Under the pieces are notes generated by a model. It saw nothing but the letters and a program-made list of their open reading frames with translations. It was not told the origin of the DNA and did not search any database. This document shows, in pieces, positions 34,891-45,409 of a stretch of 64,000 nucleotides of DNA. Source of the stretch: Clostridiales bacterium (GTDB taxonomy: Bacteria; Bacillota; Clostridia; Oscillospirales; Acutalibacteraceae); contig JAILOG010000016.1 of NCBI GenBank assembly GCA_024690965.1, positions 1-64,000 of the forward strand, written 5' to 3'. The position numbers and the translations under genes are program-made. Positions within the stretch are counted from its first letter, which is position 1; each line of letters begins with the position of its first letter.

Positions 34891-35337
34891 ATGAAAGTAA
34901 TTCTGCTTGCAGATGTTAAAGGGCAGGGAAAAAAGGGACAGCTTGTAAATGTATCCGACGGATACGCAAGAAATTTTTTGTTTCCTAAGAACCTTGCAAA
35001 AGAAGCCAACGCGCAGGCAATGACAGAGTTTAACAACGCGCTGTCATCAAAACAGCATAAAATTGACGTGGACAAAGAAAACGCAAACAAGGCAAAAGCG
35101 ATACTTGACGGAAAAGAGATTGTTGTTCACGCGAAAGCAGGCTCGCAGGGCGGAAAACTGTTCGGAAAGGTCACCTCTAAAGAGGTAGCCGAATCTATAA
35201 AGTCTGCGTACGGTCTCGACATAGACAAGAGAAAAATAGAGCTTAAATCGGATATTAAAACACACGGTACATACGAATGTGTTATAAAGCTTTATTCAGG
35301 TATTACAGCAAAGCCTGTTTTGGTTGTGACCGATTGA
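34891..35337 (+). CDS. rplI: 50S ribosomal protein bL9
   Basis: bL9 binds 23S rRNA near the L1 stalk. The N-terminal rRNA-binding domain is typical ([35 protein letters not shown]), followed by the long connecting helix and the C-terminal domain. Length 148 residues matches. AAGGAGG lies before the ATG, 14 bases after gdpP. Confidence 0.97.
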   Translation: MKVILLADVKGQGKKGQLVNVSDGYARNFLFPKNLAKEANAQAMTEFNNALSSKQHKIDVDKENANKAKAILDGKEIVVHAKAGSQGGKLFGKVTSKEVAESIKSAYGLDIDKRKIELKSDIKTHGTYECVIKLYSGITAKPVLVVTD

Positions 35338-35393
35338 TCTTGAAACAGAAAAGAACGGAAAGGTGTAAAATGTGACTTACACAGGTGAGGATA

Positions 35394-36761
35394 ATGGCTG
35401 ATAGTAAAATATATACCGCGTATGACGGGCTTAACCTGCCTTATGACCTTGAGGCGGAAAAGTCGGTTTTGGGAGCTATTATAATCGACGGAAGCTGTAT
35501 GGAGGAAGTAGCCTCCATATTGCCTGACGGAGACTGCTTTTATATAGATGTTCACAAGTTTGTTTATAACGCTTTGATGAATATGTTCGTTATAGGAGCG
35601 AAAATAGATATTGTTACTCTGCTAAATGAGCTGAGAAAAGACAAGGCATTTGATGAAACCACGGTAAAGCCATATCTGATTACCTTATGTGAGAGCGTTC
35701 CCTCTGTTTCAAATGTGGGAATCTACGCAAAATACGTTAAAGAGAAATATGAGCTGAGAAGCCTTATTGTGGCTTCAAGAGATATTATAGAAGAAGCGTC
35801 CGCAGGATATCAAAACACAAATGACATACTTGATATGGCTGAGCAAAAGATATATGATATCCGCCGCGGAAAAAGCCTTAAAGGTCTTAAAACTGTAAAA
35901 GAAGTAATCGTTGAAGTTCTTGACAGACTTGATACGCTGAATTCTCCGGATAACGCGAATATTAAGCCTATTTCAACGGGAATTGCGGCGCTTGACAGTT
36001 ATATAACCGGTCTTAACAGGTCGGATCTTATTCTGCTTGCCGCGCGTCCCGGCATGGGTAAAACAAGCTTTGCCCTTAATCTTATGCGAAACGCCGCTGT
36101 TCAAAGCAACAAAACATGCGCGTTTTTCTCACTTGAAATGTCAAGAGAACAGCTTGGCTCACGTTTGTTGTCATCAGAGGCAAGGGTAGAGGGTACCAAG
36201 CTCCGCACAGGAAAGCTCAACAATGAGGAATGGTCACGAATTATCGAAGCCTGCGATATTCTTTGTAAGACAAAGGTTTATCTTGACGACACACCGGGTA
36301 TTACCGTGCCGTCAATGAAGGCGAAGCTTCGCAGACTTAAAAACCTTGACCTTGTGGTTGTTGACTATTTACAGCTTATGGCAAGCGGAAGAAGAATAGA
36401 TAACCGTGTTCAGGAGATTTCCGAGATAACAAGAGGTTTGAAAATTCTTGCGAAAGAGCTTAATGTTCCTGTTATAACGCTTTCGCAGCTTTCTCGCGCA
36501 AGCGAGCAGAGAACAGACCACAGACCTCAGCTGTCGGATTTGAGAGATTCGGGCTCCATAGAGCAGGATGCGGACATAGTTTTGTTCTTATACAGAGAAG
36601 CGTATTACGATAATACCGCAGGTGCGGAACCCGCAAGCGATAAGAATACGGGTGAATGTATAGTCGCCAAAAACAGACACGGCGAATCTGGCACGGCAAA
36701 GCTCCATTGGCAGGGCGAATTTATGAGATTTACAGGTGTTGATACAAGAAGTGAGCATTGA
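35394..36761 (+). CDS. dnaB: Replicative DNA helicase DnaB (DnaC in Bacillus)
   Basis: The hexameric helicase unwinds the replication fork. The N-terminal DnaB-N domain is followed by the RecA-like domain with Walker A in ARPGMGKTSFA, DLVVVDYLQLM as Walker B, and the L2 loop region. The ATG at 35394 is preferred, with GTGAGG just upstream; a GTG at 35385 would add three residues. Length ~455 is usual. The gene overlaps tilS slightly. Confidence 0.97.
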   Translation: MADSKIYTAYDGLNLPYDLEAEKSVLGAIIIDGSCMEEVASILPDGDCFYIDVHKFVYNALMNMFVIGAKIDIVTLLNELRKDKAFDETTVKPYLITLCESVPSVSNVGIYAKYVKEKYELRSLIVASRDIIEEASAGYQNTNDILDMAEQKIYDIRRGKSLKGLKTVKEVIVEVLDRLDTLNSPDNANIKPISTGIAALDSYITGLNRSDLILLAARPGMGKTSFALNLMRNAAVQSNKTCAFFSLEMSREQLGSRLLSSEARVEGTKLRTGKLNNEEWSRIIEACDILCKTKVYLDDTPGITVPSMKAKLRRLKNLDLVVVDYLQLMASGRRIDNRVQEISEITRGLKILAKELNVPVITLSQLSRASEQRTDHRPQLSDLRDSGSIEQDADIVLFLYREAYYDNTAGAEPASDKNTGECIVAKNRHGESGTAKLHWQGEFMRFTGVDTRSEH

Positions 36762-38124
36762 TATCGGTGATAAAATCATATATGCAATAAATAAGTATAA
36801 TATGCTCAAAGAGAACCGGCCCGTTGTTATAGGAGTTTCGGGCGGGGCTGACTCTATGTGCCTGTTGCACTTTTTGTTTAAAAATGCCGAAATGCTGAAA
36901 ATAAGAGTTATCGCCGCGCATTTGAACCATAACATTCGCGGAGATGAAGCTTTAAGAGATGAGAGCTTTGTCAGGGAATACTGTGAAAAGAATAAAATTG
37001 ATTTTGTATCAAAAAGTGTGGATATCCCTTTGCTAAGTAAACAATTAAAACTAAGCACTGAAGAGGCCGGAAGGAACGCCCGCTATAATTTTTTTAATGA
37101 GCTTGCAAAAGATGACGGCGTTATAGCTACGGCGCATACAGCATCGGACAATGCCGAAACGGTTTTGTTCAACGCCGTAAGAGGCAGCGGTATAAACGGT
37201 ATTTGCGGCATTAAGCCAAAGCGTGATAATATTATAAGACCGCTTATTCTTCTTACAAGAGAAGAGACAGAGCAATACTGCGCACAAAACTGTGTGCCTT
37301 ATGTAATTGATTCTACTAATCTTGATGACAGTTATACACGAAACAAAATAAGGCATAATATTATAACTCGGTTAACAGAGATAAACCCTGCGGCAGTACA
37401 AAATTTGTCTTTACTGAGCCAAAGCGCGCAAGAGGATAACGACTACCTTGACTCGCAGGCTGAAATAATGCTTGACAGTTGCATCAATAATGAGAATAAG
37501 TATATTTGTGAAAAATTAAATCTTTTGCCGCCTTGCTTAAAAAAACGGGCAATAATAATAATGGCGCGCAATTCCGGCGCAAATTTAACAAGAACTCAAA
37601 TTGATATAATTCTAAAACTTATAGAAACGCTAGGCGCCGTTGATATAAACGATAAATTAAGATTTGTCTCAGACGGTAAAACGTGTATAATTGAAGAAAA
37701 AGCAGTAACAAACGCTGATGATAAGGATAACGACTGGCAAATAAAGCTTAAAGGAACAACTACTTTTAACAAATACAACAAAAATTACGAAATTATTACA
37801 GCGGATAATCAGCTCTTTCGACAAAATTCAATTAATTCCAAAAAATTGTTCAATAACGCAATAAGATGTGATATAATAGATGACAATATATTAATCAGGG
37901 GAAGAAGACCCGGCGACCGGTTTAAAAAAACGGGTTCAGGCTGTACCAAATCATTAAAAAAGCTTTTTAATGAGCTTAAGCTGAGTGCCGAGCAGCGCAG
38001 AAACACAGTTTTAATAGCGCGCGGCAGCGAGGTTTTGTGGATAGACGGTATAGGTGTGAGCGAAGCTGCGAGGACTTTAGATCCTTATGACAGTGTATAT
38101 ATAATCAAAACGGAGGAACAATAA
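36751..38124 (+). CDS. tilS: tRNA(Ile)-lysidine synthetase
   Basis: TilS attaches lysine to the wobble cytidine of tRNA-Ile(CAU) and is essential for AUA decoding. The PP-loop motif is GVSGGADSMCLL, and the N-terminal ATPase domain contains ATAHTASDNAETVL. The C-terminal TilS domains end with RGRRPGDRFKK. The start lies in the dnaB coding end: GTG at 36751 or at 36736 (M-L-I-Q) are possible; neither has a strong SD. It precedes hpt by a base pair of codons, the usual Firmicute order tilS-hpt-ftsH. Confidence 0.94.
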   Translation: MSIDIGDKIIYAINKYNMLKENRPVVIGVSGGADSMCLLHFLFKNAEMLKIRVIAAHLNHNIRGDEALRDESFVREYCEKNKIDFVSKSVDIPLLSKQLKLSTEEAGRNARYNFFNELAKDDGVIATAHTASDNAETVLFNAVRGSGINGICGIKPKRDNIIRPLILLTREETEQYCAQNCVPYVIDSTNLDDSYTRNKIRHNIITRLTEINPAAVQNLSLLSQSAQEDNDYLDSQAEIMLDSCINNENKYICEKLNLLPPCLKKRAIIIMARNSGANLTRTQIDIILKLIETLGAVDINDKLRFVSDGKTCIIEEKAVTNADDKDNDWQIKLKGTTTFNKYNKNYEIITADNQLFRQNSINSKKLFNNAIRCDIIDDNILIRGRRPGDRFKKTGSGCTKSLKKLFNELKLSAEQRRNTVLIARGSEVLWIDGIGVSEAARTLDPYDSVYIIKTEEQ

Positions 38125-38125
38125 T

Positions 38126-38662
38126 ATGTTGAATGACATTGAGAGAGTGCTTATTTCCGAGGAAGAACTTGACAGTATCGTATCAAAGCTTGCAGACCAG
38201 ATAAATCACGATTATGTGGGTAAAAAGCTGTTGCTTGTCGGTCTGCTCAAAGGATGCATACAATTTATGTCCGATCTTTCGAGGAAAATTACATTGCCGT
38301 GCGAGTTTGATTTTATGGTAGCATCAAGCTACGGCTCATCTACAGAGACAAGCGGCGTTGTTAAGGTCACAAAGGATCTGAGCATAGATATAGCCGGATA
38401 TGACGTTCTGATAGTTGAAGATGTTGTAGACAGCGGTGTCACTCTTAATTACATAATCAATATGATAAAAGACAGAAACCCCGCTAGCCTTAAGCTGTGT
38501 ACTTTGCTTGATAAGCCCATAAGGCGCAAAAAGGAAGTACATATTGATTATAAAGGATATGTTCTGCCCGATGAGTTTGTAGTCGGATATGGTATGGACT
38601 ATGCCGAAAAATACCGTAATCTTCCGTTTATAGGTGTGTTAAAACGAGAAATCTTTTCCTGA
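38126..38662 (+). CDS. hpt: Hypoxanthine phosphoribosyltransferase
   Basis: Hpt recycles hypoxanthine and guanine to IMP and GMP with PRPP. The PRPP-binding motif is VLIVEDVVDSGVTLNY. At 178 residues the size is typical. GGAGGA is before the ATG. In Bacillus Hpt also affects ftsH expression, and ftsH follows here by 18 bases. Confidence 0.96.
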   Translation: MLNDIERVLISEEELDSIVSKLADQINHDYVGKKLLLVGLLKGCIQFMSDLSRKITLPCEFDFMVASSYGSSTETSGVVKVTKDLSIDIAGYDVLIVEDVVDSGVTLNYIINMIKDRNPASLKLCTLLDKPIRRKKEVHIDYKGYVLPDEFVVGYGMDYAEKYRNLPFIGVLKREIFS

Positions 38663-38680
38663 TAGGAAGTGTAAAACAAT

Positions 38681-40525
38681 TTGGATAATAAAAATAATTT
38701 CCGTGGCTTACTGATATATTTGGGAATACCCGTAATTATGCTTATTGTAATTGCGTTTTTATTCAATTCCCAGCCGAAAGAAGAGCATACTTATTCCGAA
38801 ATCGTAGGATACTTCGAAGATATGCGCGTCAAAGAGTTTAATGCCGACGCGTCTTCCGGGGAATTAAAGCTTACAATTTCGGACAGCGATAAAGAGAAAA
38901 CCATTAATTATACAGTGGCAAGCATTACAATGCTTATGGAAAAAATCGACCCTTATATAGAAAAGTATAATGAGGGGAAAAAGCCCGAAGAACGCTTGTC
39001 ATATGAAATAAAACCCGCGGCTGACAATTCTCTGCTTTGGAATCTTATACCAAATCTTATAATGATAGCTTTGCTTGTCGTATTTTGGGTATTTATAATG
39101 CGGCGTATGGGCGGAGGCATAGGCGCAGACAAAACAATGAGTTTCGGAAAAGCAAAGATAAAAAATATGAACGACGAAAAGCGTAAAACAACATTCGCGG
39201 ATGTTGCGGGAGCTGACGAAGAAAAAGAGGAATTAAAGGAAATAGTTGAGTTTCTTAAAAACCCCGCAAAATACAATGCTCTTGGTGCGAGAATACCAAA
39301 GGGAGTTTTGCTTGTAGGACCTCCCGGAACAGGTAAGACTCTTATTGCGCGCGCAGTCGCAGGTGAAGCGGGCGTGCCGTTTTTCTCGATTTCAGGTTCG
39401 GATTTTGTGGAAATGTTCGTTGGTGTAGGCGCTTCAAGAGTCAGAGACTTATTTGACCAGGCAAAGAAAAACTCGCCTTGTATCATATTTATTGATGAAA
39501 TAGACGCTGTCGGCAGACAGAGAGGTACAGGTCTCGGCGGAGGACACGACGAAAGAGAGCAAACTCTCAACCAGTTGCTTGTTGAAATGGACGGTTTCGG
39601 CGCAAACGAAGGCGTTATTATGATCGCGGCAACAAACCGTCCCGATGTTCTTGACCCCGCGCTTATGCGTCCCGGTAGATTTGACCGACAGGTAATCGTA
39701 GGATACCCCGATATAAAGGGAAGAGAGGCTATTTTAAGGGTTCACGCCAACAAAAAATCAATTGCCCCCGATGTTAAGCTTGATGTTATAGCAAAATCAA
39801 CGGCAGGATTTACAGGAGCAGACCTTGAAAATCTTCTCAACGAGGCAGCTCTTTTGGCAGCGCGACGTGATAAAAAATCCGTTACAATGACTGAAATAGA
39901 AGAAGCGACAATCAAGGTGGTTGTAGGCGTAGAGAAGAAGTCAAGAGTTATGACTGATAAGGAAAAGAAGCTTACGGCTTATCACGAAGCGGGTCACGCC
40001 GTTACAACTTATTACTGCAAGTTGCTTGATCCCGTGCATCAGATATCAATAATACCGCGCGGTATGGCAGGCGGTTATACAATGTATCTCCCGAGCGAAG
40101 ACAGAACTTATCAAAGCAAAAACGAGATGCTTGAAAGTATTGTTGTAATGCTGGGCGGAAGAGCAGCCGAGGCGGTTGTACTTGACGATATATCAACAGG
40201 CGCTTCAAACGATATTGAGCGCGCTACAAAGCTTGCAAACCAAATGATCACAAAATACGGTATGAGCGATGTTATGGGTCCGATAGCTTACGGACAGGGA
40301 AGCACAGAGGTGTTTATCGGCAGAGATATGGGCCATACAAAGGATTATTCCGAGCATACAGCGTATGAGATAGACACTGAGATACACAAACTCATAGACC
40401 AGTGCTACGAGAAAACGACTACCATTCTTAAAAACAATATAGAAAAGCTCCACAGTGTAGCAGGGTTCCTTATCGCGAATGAAAAAATGTCTGGTGAAGA
40501 ATTCAAATCAATGATGGAAGCTTAA
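38681..40525 (+). CDS. ftsH: ATP-dependent zinc metalloprotease FtsH
   Basis: FtsH is a membrane-anchored AAA+ protease that removes misfolded membrane proteins and regulators. Two N-terminal membrane helices flank an external domain. Walker A is GPPGTGKT, Walker [12 protein letters not shown], the second region of homology [20 protein letters not shown], and the zinc site HEAGHAV. The 614-residue length is normal. The start is TTG at 38681 with AGGAAGTG at 38664-38671. Confidence 0.97.
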   Translation: MDNKNNFRGLLIYLGIPVIMLIVIAFLFNSQPKEEHTYSEIVGYFEDMRVKEFNADASSGELKLTISDSDKEKTINYTVASITMLMEKIDPYIEKYNEGKKPEERLSYEIKPAADNSLLWNLIPNLIMIALLVVFWVFIMRRMGGGIGADKTMSFGKAKIKNMNDEKRKTTFADVAGADEEKEELKEIVEFLKNPAKYNALGARIPKGVLLVGPPGTGKTLIARAVAGEAGVPFFSISGSDFVEMFVGVGASRVRDLFDQAKKNSPCIIFIDEIDAVGRQRGTGLGGGHDEREQTLNQLLVEMDGFGANEGVIMIAATNRPDVLDPALMRPGRFDRQVIVGYPDIKGREAILRVHANKKSIAPDVKLDVIAKSTAGFTGADLENLLNEAALLAARRDKKSVTMTEIEEATIKVVVGVEKKSRVMTDKEKKLTAYHEAGHAVTTYYCKLLDPVHQISIIPRGMAGGYTMYLPSEDRTYQSKNEMLESIVVMLGGRAAEAVVLDDISTGASNDIERATKLANQMITKYGMSDVMGPIAYGQGSTEVFIGRDMGHTKDYSEHTAYEIDTEIHKLIDQCYEKTTTILKNNIEKLHSVAGFLIANEKMSGEEFKSMMEA

Positions 40526-40536
40526 TAATTAAATAA

Positions 40537-40575
40537 GCCGTTTACGAAGTATTTATCGTAAACGGTTGCTTTTTT
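40537..40575 (+). terminator. Terminator after ftsH
   Basis: CCGTTTACGA (40538-40547) and TCGTAAACGG (40556-40565) form a 10-bp stem, followed by a T-run at 40570-40575. It ends the long rnj-ftsH plus-strand run. Confidence 0.85.
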
Positions 40576-40582
40576 GCGTTCG

Positions 40583-40624
40583 ATTATACAAATTGTAGTA
40601 TTATATAAGTATTATACAAATTGT
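40583..40624 (+). repeat. Tandem 14-bp direct repeat upstream of the Mn catalase gene
   Basis: ATTATACAAATTGT occurs at 40583-40596 and again at 40611-40624, 28 bases apart. It lies about 100 bases upstream of the catalase start. Two equal copies suggest a regulator site, but no known consensus fits. The rest of this 197-base gap is AT-rich without a clear promoter. Confidence 0.55.
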
Positions 40625-40722
40625 TATTTTATTTGACTCGGGGTTTTAATATTATTTGCTTTGAATATATGTAAATAAACAGTAAATAATAGTTTTATTA
40701 AAATAAAAAGGAGAATGACAAT

Positions 40723-41391
40723 ATGTTTAAACATGAAAAACAACTTTTTCATCCGGTTTCTGTTGAAAGACCTAATCCTCAGTACGCGGCTTTGCTTCAA
40801 GAACAGCTCGGCGGCGCAAACGGAGAGCTTAAGGCCGCATTGCAGTATATGTCTCAGAGCTTCAGAATAAAAGATCCCGAGATCAAAGATTTGTTCCTTG
40901 ATATTGCAGCGGAAGAACTCAGTCATATGGAAATGGTGGCAACTACTATCAATTTACTCAACGGTCATGATGTAGATGTAACAACCGTACCTGCAGGCGA
41001 GATCCAAACTCACGTTTTGCTTGGATTAAATCCCGGTCTTATAAATGCTTCCGGCTATTCGTGGACAGGAGATTATGTAAGCGTAACGGGCGACTTATGC
41101 GCCGATCTTCTTTCAAATATAGCTTCCGAGCAAAGAGCAAAGGTTGTTTATGAATACCTTTACAGACAAATTAACGATAAAAAGGTAAAAGAAACAATAG
41201 ACTTTTTGCTCAATAGGGAAGAGGCCCACAACGCAATGTTCAGAGAAGCCTTTAATAAGGTTCAAAACACAGGCTCTAACAAAGACTTCGGTACAACCAA
41301 AGCTGCTAAAATGTATTTCAGCCTTTCTCAGCCTTCACCTGAGGACAGCAAATTCACAGAGGTAGCCTCTAAGCCGGTGTGCTTTAAATAA
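40723..41391 (+). CDS. cotJC: Manganese catalase-like spore coat protein (CotJC type)
   Basis: This 222-residue protein is of the di-manganese catalase family, which includes CotJC of the spore coat. All likely metal ligands are visible: Glu in GELKAALQ, Glu and His in EELSHME, Glu in SEQRAK, and Glu-His in REEAHN. It should break down hydrogen peroxide, or form part of the coat. The ATG has AAGGAG upstream. It stands alone between terminators. Spore location is an inference from family and from the other sporulation genes. Confidence 0.88.
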   Translation: MFKHEKQLFHPVSVERPNPQYAALLQEQLGGANGELKAALQYMSQSFRIKDPEIKDLFLDIAAEELSHMEMVATTINLLNGHDVDVTTVPAGEIQTHVLLGLNPGLINASGYSWTGDYVSVTGDLCADLLSNIASEQRAKVVYEYLYRQINDKKVKETIDFLLNREEAHNAMFREAFNKVQNTGSNKDFGTTKAAKMYFSLSQPSPEDSKFTEVASKPVCFK

Positions 41392-41415
41392 TATCAAAAA
41401 ATAATTAAACAAAAT

Positions 41416-41447
41416 TAAGCAGGGCGGAGACAAACCGTCCTGCTTAT
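41416..41447. terminator. Bidirectional terminator between Mn catalase and glycan genes
   Basis: TAAGCAGGGCGG (41416-41427) pairs with CCGTCCTGCTTA (41435-41446), 12 bp with one G-U pair, and TT follows. The convergent glycosyltransferase gene ends at 41528. Confidence 0.75.
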
Positions 41448-41527
41448 TATGTAGACTACTGTTTAAGTATGTTATTTGATATTAAAACTTCTGCAGAATA
41501 CAATAACTACTAATAATATGTAAAAAC

Positions 41528-42469
41528 TTAGGTATGTACATCCTTATCATAGTTCAATACTTCTCTTACTTTGTATTGCTGCAAGTTGCTGACAGTCATA
41601 TAAATTCTGCCAATGTATTCTCCTATAAAACCGAGGGCAAAAAGTATTAACCCTCCCAAAAACAGCATGGTAGCCAGTGTTGATGTATATCCGGCACTTA
41701 TTGAAGGTACTAATAGCTTTCTTATAATAATATAAGTACCTACAATAAACCCAAAGAACGATATCAGAATACCTATTAATGTTACAATTCTCAAGGGGAC
41801 AATAGAGAAATTTGTAAATCCGGTCAAGAATAGTTTTATAAGTTTAAACATCGTATAATTTGATGTTCCTGAAATACGGTCTCTGTGAGGTAATTCAATT
41901 TCAGCGCTTTTATCAATTATGCTGTTTAAATATCCGCCCATTGACGGAAAAGGACTCTTATAATCTTGATAAGCTTTAACGGCAAATTTACTCAAAGCGT
42001 AAAAGCTTGAAATATGAATACCCTTCGGCTTTGTCCCGTTTAGTTCAAGCAATTTTGAATTGATGCGGCTGGTTAATCTCTTGAAAACAGAATGCTTTTT
42101 ATGCGGAAAATAGGCATAAACAGCATCGTACCCCTCTTGAATTTTGTCAACAAGTTTAAAAATATATTCCGCCGGGTGCTGCCCGTCATCATCCATATAT
42201 ACCAGCACATCTCCGTCGCAATATGGTATGGCAGCCATTTTAGCGGCAGACTGACCAAAATTGCGAGACAGATTAACACCAACTATGTTTTCATTATTTT
42301 TGCAAAGTTCACGAATTGTTTCAAATGTAGAATCATTAGGATAATCATTTACGAGTATAATCTGATAAGAATATTTTGTTTTTTCGGCAAATTTCTCTAT
42401 TATTTCGTTAACAACATCAGCAATAGTATTCTTTGATTTATAACATGGAATAGCAATCGAAATCTTCAT
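41528..42469 (-). CDS. Family 2 glycosyltransferase with two membrane helices
   Basis: This 313-residue protein is a GT2 enzyme of the dolichyl-phosphate-mannose synthase or GtrB/ArnC type. The N-terminal fold reads [11 protein letters not shown], with the DxD-like [10 protein letters not shown] and the RNFGQSAAK motif. Two C-terminal helices ([15 protein letters not shown] and [23 protein letters not shown]) anchor it. Such enzymes usually load a sugar on undecaprenyl phosphate for later transfer. It overlaps the acetyltransferase gene by four bases (ATGA), so the two are coupled. The sugar is not known. Confidence 0.9.
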   Translation of the reverse strand: MKISIAIPCYKSKNTIADVVNEIIEKFAEKTKYSYQIILVNDYPNDSTFETIRELCKNNENIVGVNLSRNFGQSAAKMAAIPYCDGDVLVYMDDDGQHPAEYIFKLVDKIQEGYDAVYAYFPHKKHSVFKRLTSRINSKLLELNGTKPKGIHISSFYALSKFAVKAYQDYKSPFPSMGGYLNSIIDKSAEIELPHRDRISGTSNYTMFKLIKLFLTGFTNFSIVPLRIVTLIGILISFFGFIVGTYIIIRKLLVPSISAGYTSTLATMLFLGGLILFALGFIGEYIGRIYMTVSNLQQYKVREVLNYDKDVHT

Positions 42470-43188
42470 AATACACCTTGTTTATTAAAAAAAGTTTTAC
42501 ATAGATCCAATATTCTTGAAGCATTTTCGAAATTTGCCTCTTTATTAAAAAGAACGTAGTTTGATTTTATAATTTCAGAAGGTAAGTTCCACCATTCACT
42601 TTCATTTAATAATTCTATAATCTCATTCGAAAATCTCATTTTTATTTTTCTTGCAGGAACCCCCGCAACAACAGCATATGGTTCAACATTTTTAGTTACA
42701 ACTGCTCCGGCCGCAATTACCGCACCGTTTCCGATGTTTACTCCCCTGCATATACATGCATTTGCGGCGATCCATACATCGTTACCGATAATGCATTTGT
42801 TTTCAAACCTGTTATATCCAAGTTCATCTTGGGGTTTTAGACCAAAATCATTACTATACAGAAATGAATGTGTAGTTATCCGTTTATAATCGTGATTTGC
42901 TCCGCCTATACTCACGTTCCATGAAACAGAGCAAAAACTACCTATGGTACTATGCCAAATAGTACAGTTTTTTCCTGTATAGGTGTATCTTCCGATGTTT
43001 GAACTATAGATCATATTATTTCTTTGAATGATACAGTTATCGGATATACACGAATCTCCTATTCTTGAAAAGTCACCGATTGAAGATTCTTTGCCTAATT
43101 TTGAATTTCTGACATCGCAAAAGTTATATACATTTGCGCCGTTAGATATGTCGGTGTTAACAATCTTTGTATTTGTACTCTCAAACAT
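42466..43188 (-). CDS. Left-handed beta-helix acyltransferase
   Basis: This 240-residue protein has hexapeptide repeats of a left-handed beta helix (residues ~20-175) and ends in [12 protein letters not shown], as in CatB- and maltose acetyltransferase-like enzymes. The likely catalytic His is in GGANHDYKR. It probably O- or N-acetylates a sugar. It sits in the glycan cassette upstream of the glycosyltransferase. The acceptor is unknown. Confidence 0.87.
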   Translation of the reverse strand: MFESTNTKIVNTDISNGANVYNFCDVRNSKLGKESSIGDFSRIGDSCISDNCIIQRNNMIYSSNIGRYTYTGKNCTIWHSTIGSFCSVSWNVSIGGANHDYKRITTHSFLYSNDFGLKPQDELGYNRFENKCIIGNDVWIAANACICRGVNIGNGAVIAAGAVVTKNVEPYAVVAGVPARKIKMRFSNEIIELLNESEWWNLPSEIIKSNYVLFNKEANFENASRILDLCKTFFNKQGVL

Positions 43189-43233
43189 ATGATTTAAATA
43201 GACCTTTCTGAAAACAGTACATAGTAATTATAT

Positions 43234-44421
43234 TCAAGTTATCCCGAATTCTATATTATCAATAACACTGTCAATCCGCGTTTTACATTCCTCAAGAGTA
43301 TTTCCTTTTACCACTATTTGACCTATACAATCTCTTGAATTTGTAAATTTCCGAACTTCATCGCCCGGCTTTACAAAATAGCTGATCTCATATATGTTTT
43401 CGTCATCACGGTTGTTATTTATAATTTCCTTTAATACACCGCTTTTTTCAGAGTATAACATTTTTGCATAGCAGGGAGTAGGGTGTTTTTTTTCAGACAC
43501 AAAATATTCTGTGGGATCATCCCCCAAAGCCGTTTCTATTATCAATCTGTAAACATCAATTCCGTAGTATATAGAGGAAAGCTGCGGTAAACAATTTGCG
43601 CCGACACGTCCTGTTAATTCAATTATATAAACTTCATCATTATATAATATCATATCTACGTCTACTGCACAATTGTTTAGGTTTAATGCTTTAATTGCTT
43701 TCTTAGCCTCGGTCTTAACTTTGCTTATTAGTTTTTCATCTAAGCCATACGGTACATAATGACCAATCGGGATATTGGTTTTTCCACGAAAGACTACATC
43801 ACCGTAAGGTAGTATAAAAATAGTATTATTATCAAAGACAAATGCTTCTGTTCCGAACTTTATTCCGGGAATAAATTCTTCAATAATGCAATAGTCTTGA
43901 TTTGTCTCTCTCATGGTATCTTCAAAGCAAGGAATAAGATCTTCCTTGTCTCTAACAATATTTATCCCTCTGCTCCCTTGCAGATCTACCGCCTTAACTA
44001 TCAATGGAAGGCGCAATTCATCGGTTATATTAACTAATTCAGATGCGGAAGAAATTTTTTTATAGCGTGCGGTATTGACATTGTTACGCATAAAAGCGTC
44101 TTTCATTAATAATTTATTGCCGGAAATTTCAGCCGCTTTTTGAGACAGGCCGCATAGTCCCATTTCTTCACATACATAACCGAGTGACGCAACACCTGTG
44201 TCTAAGCAGGCAGTCGTTATGGCATCAATTTTTAATTTTTTGGCTTCCTTTAATACTGCTTCGGGATCTGAAATATCAACGTAGCAACATTCGTCAGCAT
44301 AATCGAAACCTGGGTAATTACCCTTTATGCTTGCAACTATTGCATAATGACCATATTTCTTTACAGATTTAATTAGATCCACTTGTCCGCGGCCTGCGCC
44401 CAAAATCATAATCTTTTTCAC
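43234..44421 (-). CDS. ATP-grasp ligase of the glycan cassette
   Basis: This 395-residue protein is an ATP-grasp enzyme. An N-terminal Rossmann-like preATP fold (KIMILGAGRGQVDLIKSVKKYG) is followed by the ATP-grasp lobe (LIVKAVDLQGSRGINIV, YCIIEEFIPG, and VDVDMILYNDEVYIIELTGRVGANC). ATP-grasp ligases join a carboxylate to an amine or thiol. In this cassette an amino-sugar modification is plausible. GTG at 44419-44421 has GGTGA near it and gives the natural N-terminus. The exact substrate cannot be told. Confidence 0.85.
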   Translation of the reverse strand: MKKIMILGAGRGQVDLIKSVKKYGHYAIVASIKGNYPGFDYADECCYVDISDPEAVLKEAKKLKIDAITTACLDTGVASLGYVCEEMGLCGLSQKAAEISGNKLLMKDAFMRNNVNTARYKKISSASELVNITDELRLPLIVKAVDLQGSRGINIVRDKEDLIPCFEDTMRETNQDYCIIEEFIPGIKFGTEAFVFDNNTIFILPYGDVVFRGKTNIPIGHYVPYGLDEKLISKVKTEAKKAIKALNLNNCAVDVDMILYNDEVYIIELTGRVGANCLPQLSSIYYGIDVYRLIIETALGDDPTEYFVSEKKHPTPCYAKMLYSEKSGVLKEIINNNRDDENIYEISYFVKPGDEVRKFTNSRDCIGQIVVKGNTLEECKTRIDSVIDNIEFGIT

Positions 44422-44447
44422 AAACTCACCCCAAAATGTAATATCCC

Positions 44448-44470
44448 ACCCTTGAACCGCTGTCAAGGGT
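44448..44470 (-). other. Leader hairpin before the ATP-grasp gene
   Basis: ACCCTTGA (44448-44455) and TCAAGGGT (44463-44470) form a perfect 8-bp stem in the 115-base gap upstream of the ATP-grasp start. There is no T-run after it on the minus strand. On the plus strand a T6 lies 10 bases beyond. Its role is open. Confidence 0.45.
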
Positions 44471-44536
44471 ATTGCTAAGGTTTTTTAATTCTAATTCATT
44501 CCTGATTGATTATTTATCATACTACATAATTATTTA

Positions 44537-45262
44537 TTATTGCTCCTCACAATAGGACAATATTCCTTTTTTTTCTCTCCATCCCCAAATGTAATAAGGC
44601 GCATTCTCACCTGTATTAAACAGAAGATCCAATATGGAGACATTATGAGTAAACTCAGTGCCTGCTTGCGGGTATTCAGGATATCCATTGTATTCCTTCC
44701 AACGGACAGTTATACCTCTGTCTTTATAGTCTTTAGTAATCATATAATTCTTTGCTGCAGGGCCAGACTCATAAATATCCACACCACCAACATTCTCAAT
44801 AAGACTCAAGAGTCGTTCGTTTTTCTTCCCGATAGTTGAATAATCACGGCTGTCGGCAAATTTGGTTTTCACACCCAAGAATTGCCTGCAAATTTCCACA
44901 GTTAAATACTGATCCAACTCAAACAAATAATCCCACTCTCTGCCTAAATAACAATCCTCAAAAAAATCTCGATATTTGTAGAAGTATGGAGTTCTTCCAT
45001 ACGCAAAACGAATAGTCTCATAATGCTTTCTTTGCCATGATTTATTATTGATTTTAACATCACAAATCAACCTATTCGTATTACTTCCAACGGGAACAGT
45101 CAACCATTGTATTCCATTAGGAGTGATAATTGTATTTCTATTACGCCAATCCCTTGTTGTGTATTGAACATCGTTATAGAAAATAAATAAATCTACATCG
45201 TTTATTAAGTCAAAATAGCCTTTCCAGGGAATATAATTAGGTTGATCAATGGCTAAAATCAT
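44537..45262 (-). CDS. WbqC-like family protein
   Basis: This 241-residue protein belongs to the WbqC-like family, found in polysaccharide gene clusters. The N-terminus is characteristic (ILAIDQPNYIPWKGYFDLI, VDLFIFYNDVQYTTRDWRNRN) and conserved Trp-rich motifs recur. Its biochemical role is not settled, though it is always linked to sugar or lipopolysaccharide genes. AAGGAGG precedes the ATG. The 147-base gap between this gene and the aminotransferase shows no clear signal. Confidence 0.88.
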   Translation of the reverse strand: MILAIDQPNYIPWKGYFDLINDVDLFIFYNDVQYTTRDWRNRNTIITPNGIQWLTVPVGSNTNRLICDVKINNKSWQRKHYETIRFAYGRTPYFYKYRDFFEDCYLGREWDYLFELDQYLTVEICRQFLGVKTKFADSRDYSTIGKKNERLLSLIENVGGVDIYESGPAAKNYMITKDYKDRGITVRWKEYNGYPEYPQAGTEFTHNVSILDLLFNTGENAPYYIWGWREKKGILSYCEEQ

Positions 45263-45409
45263 TAAATTACCTCCTTGTTAATACTTATAAGTTAAAAGGT
45301 ACGTGCTTTCTTACTTCATGTGGTCAGGGTGAGAGGAACCATATATTCAAAAGCTTTCACTTTTCATATTGATGTTTGCACCGATTATTACTAATCTTTT
45401 CAATATTCT

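Noticed and set aside
40640-40722. Sigma-E promoter for the Mn catalase gene
   Set aside because: A good -35 (TAATATT) is seen, but no fitting -10 at 14-15 bp.
45263-45409. Possible small peptide gene between aminotransferase and WbqC genes
   Set aside because: Only short frames under 20 codons and no SD; nothing supportable.
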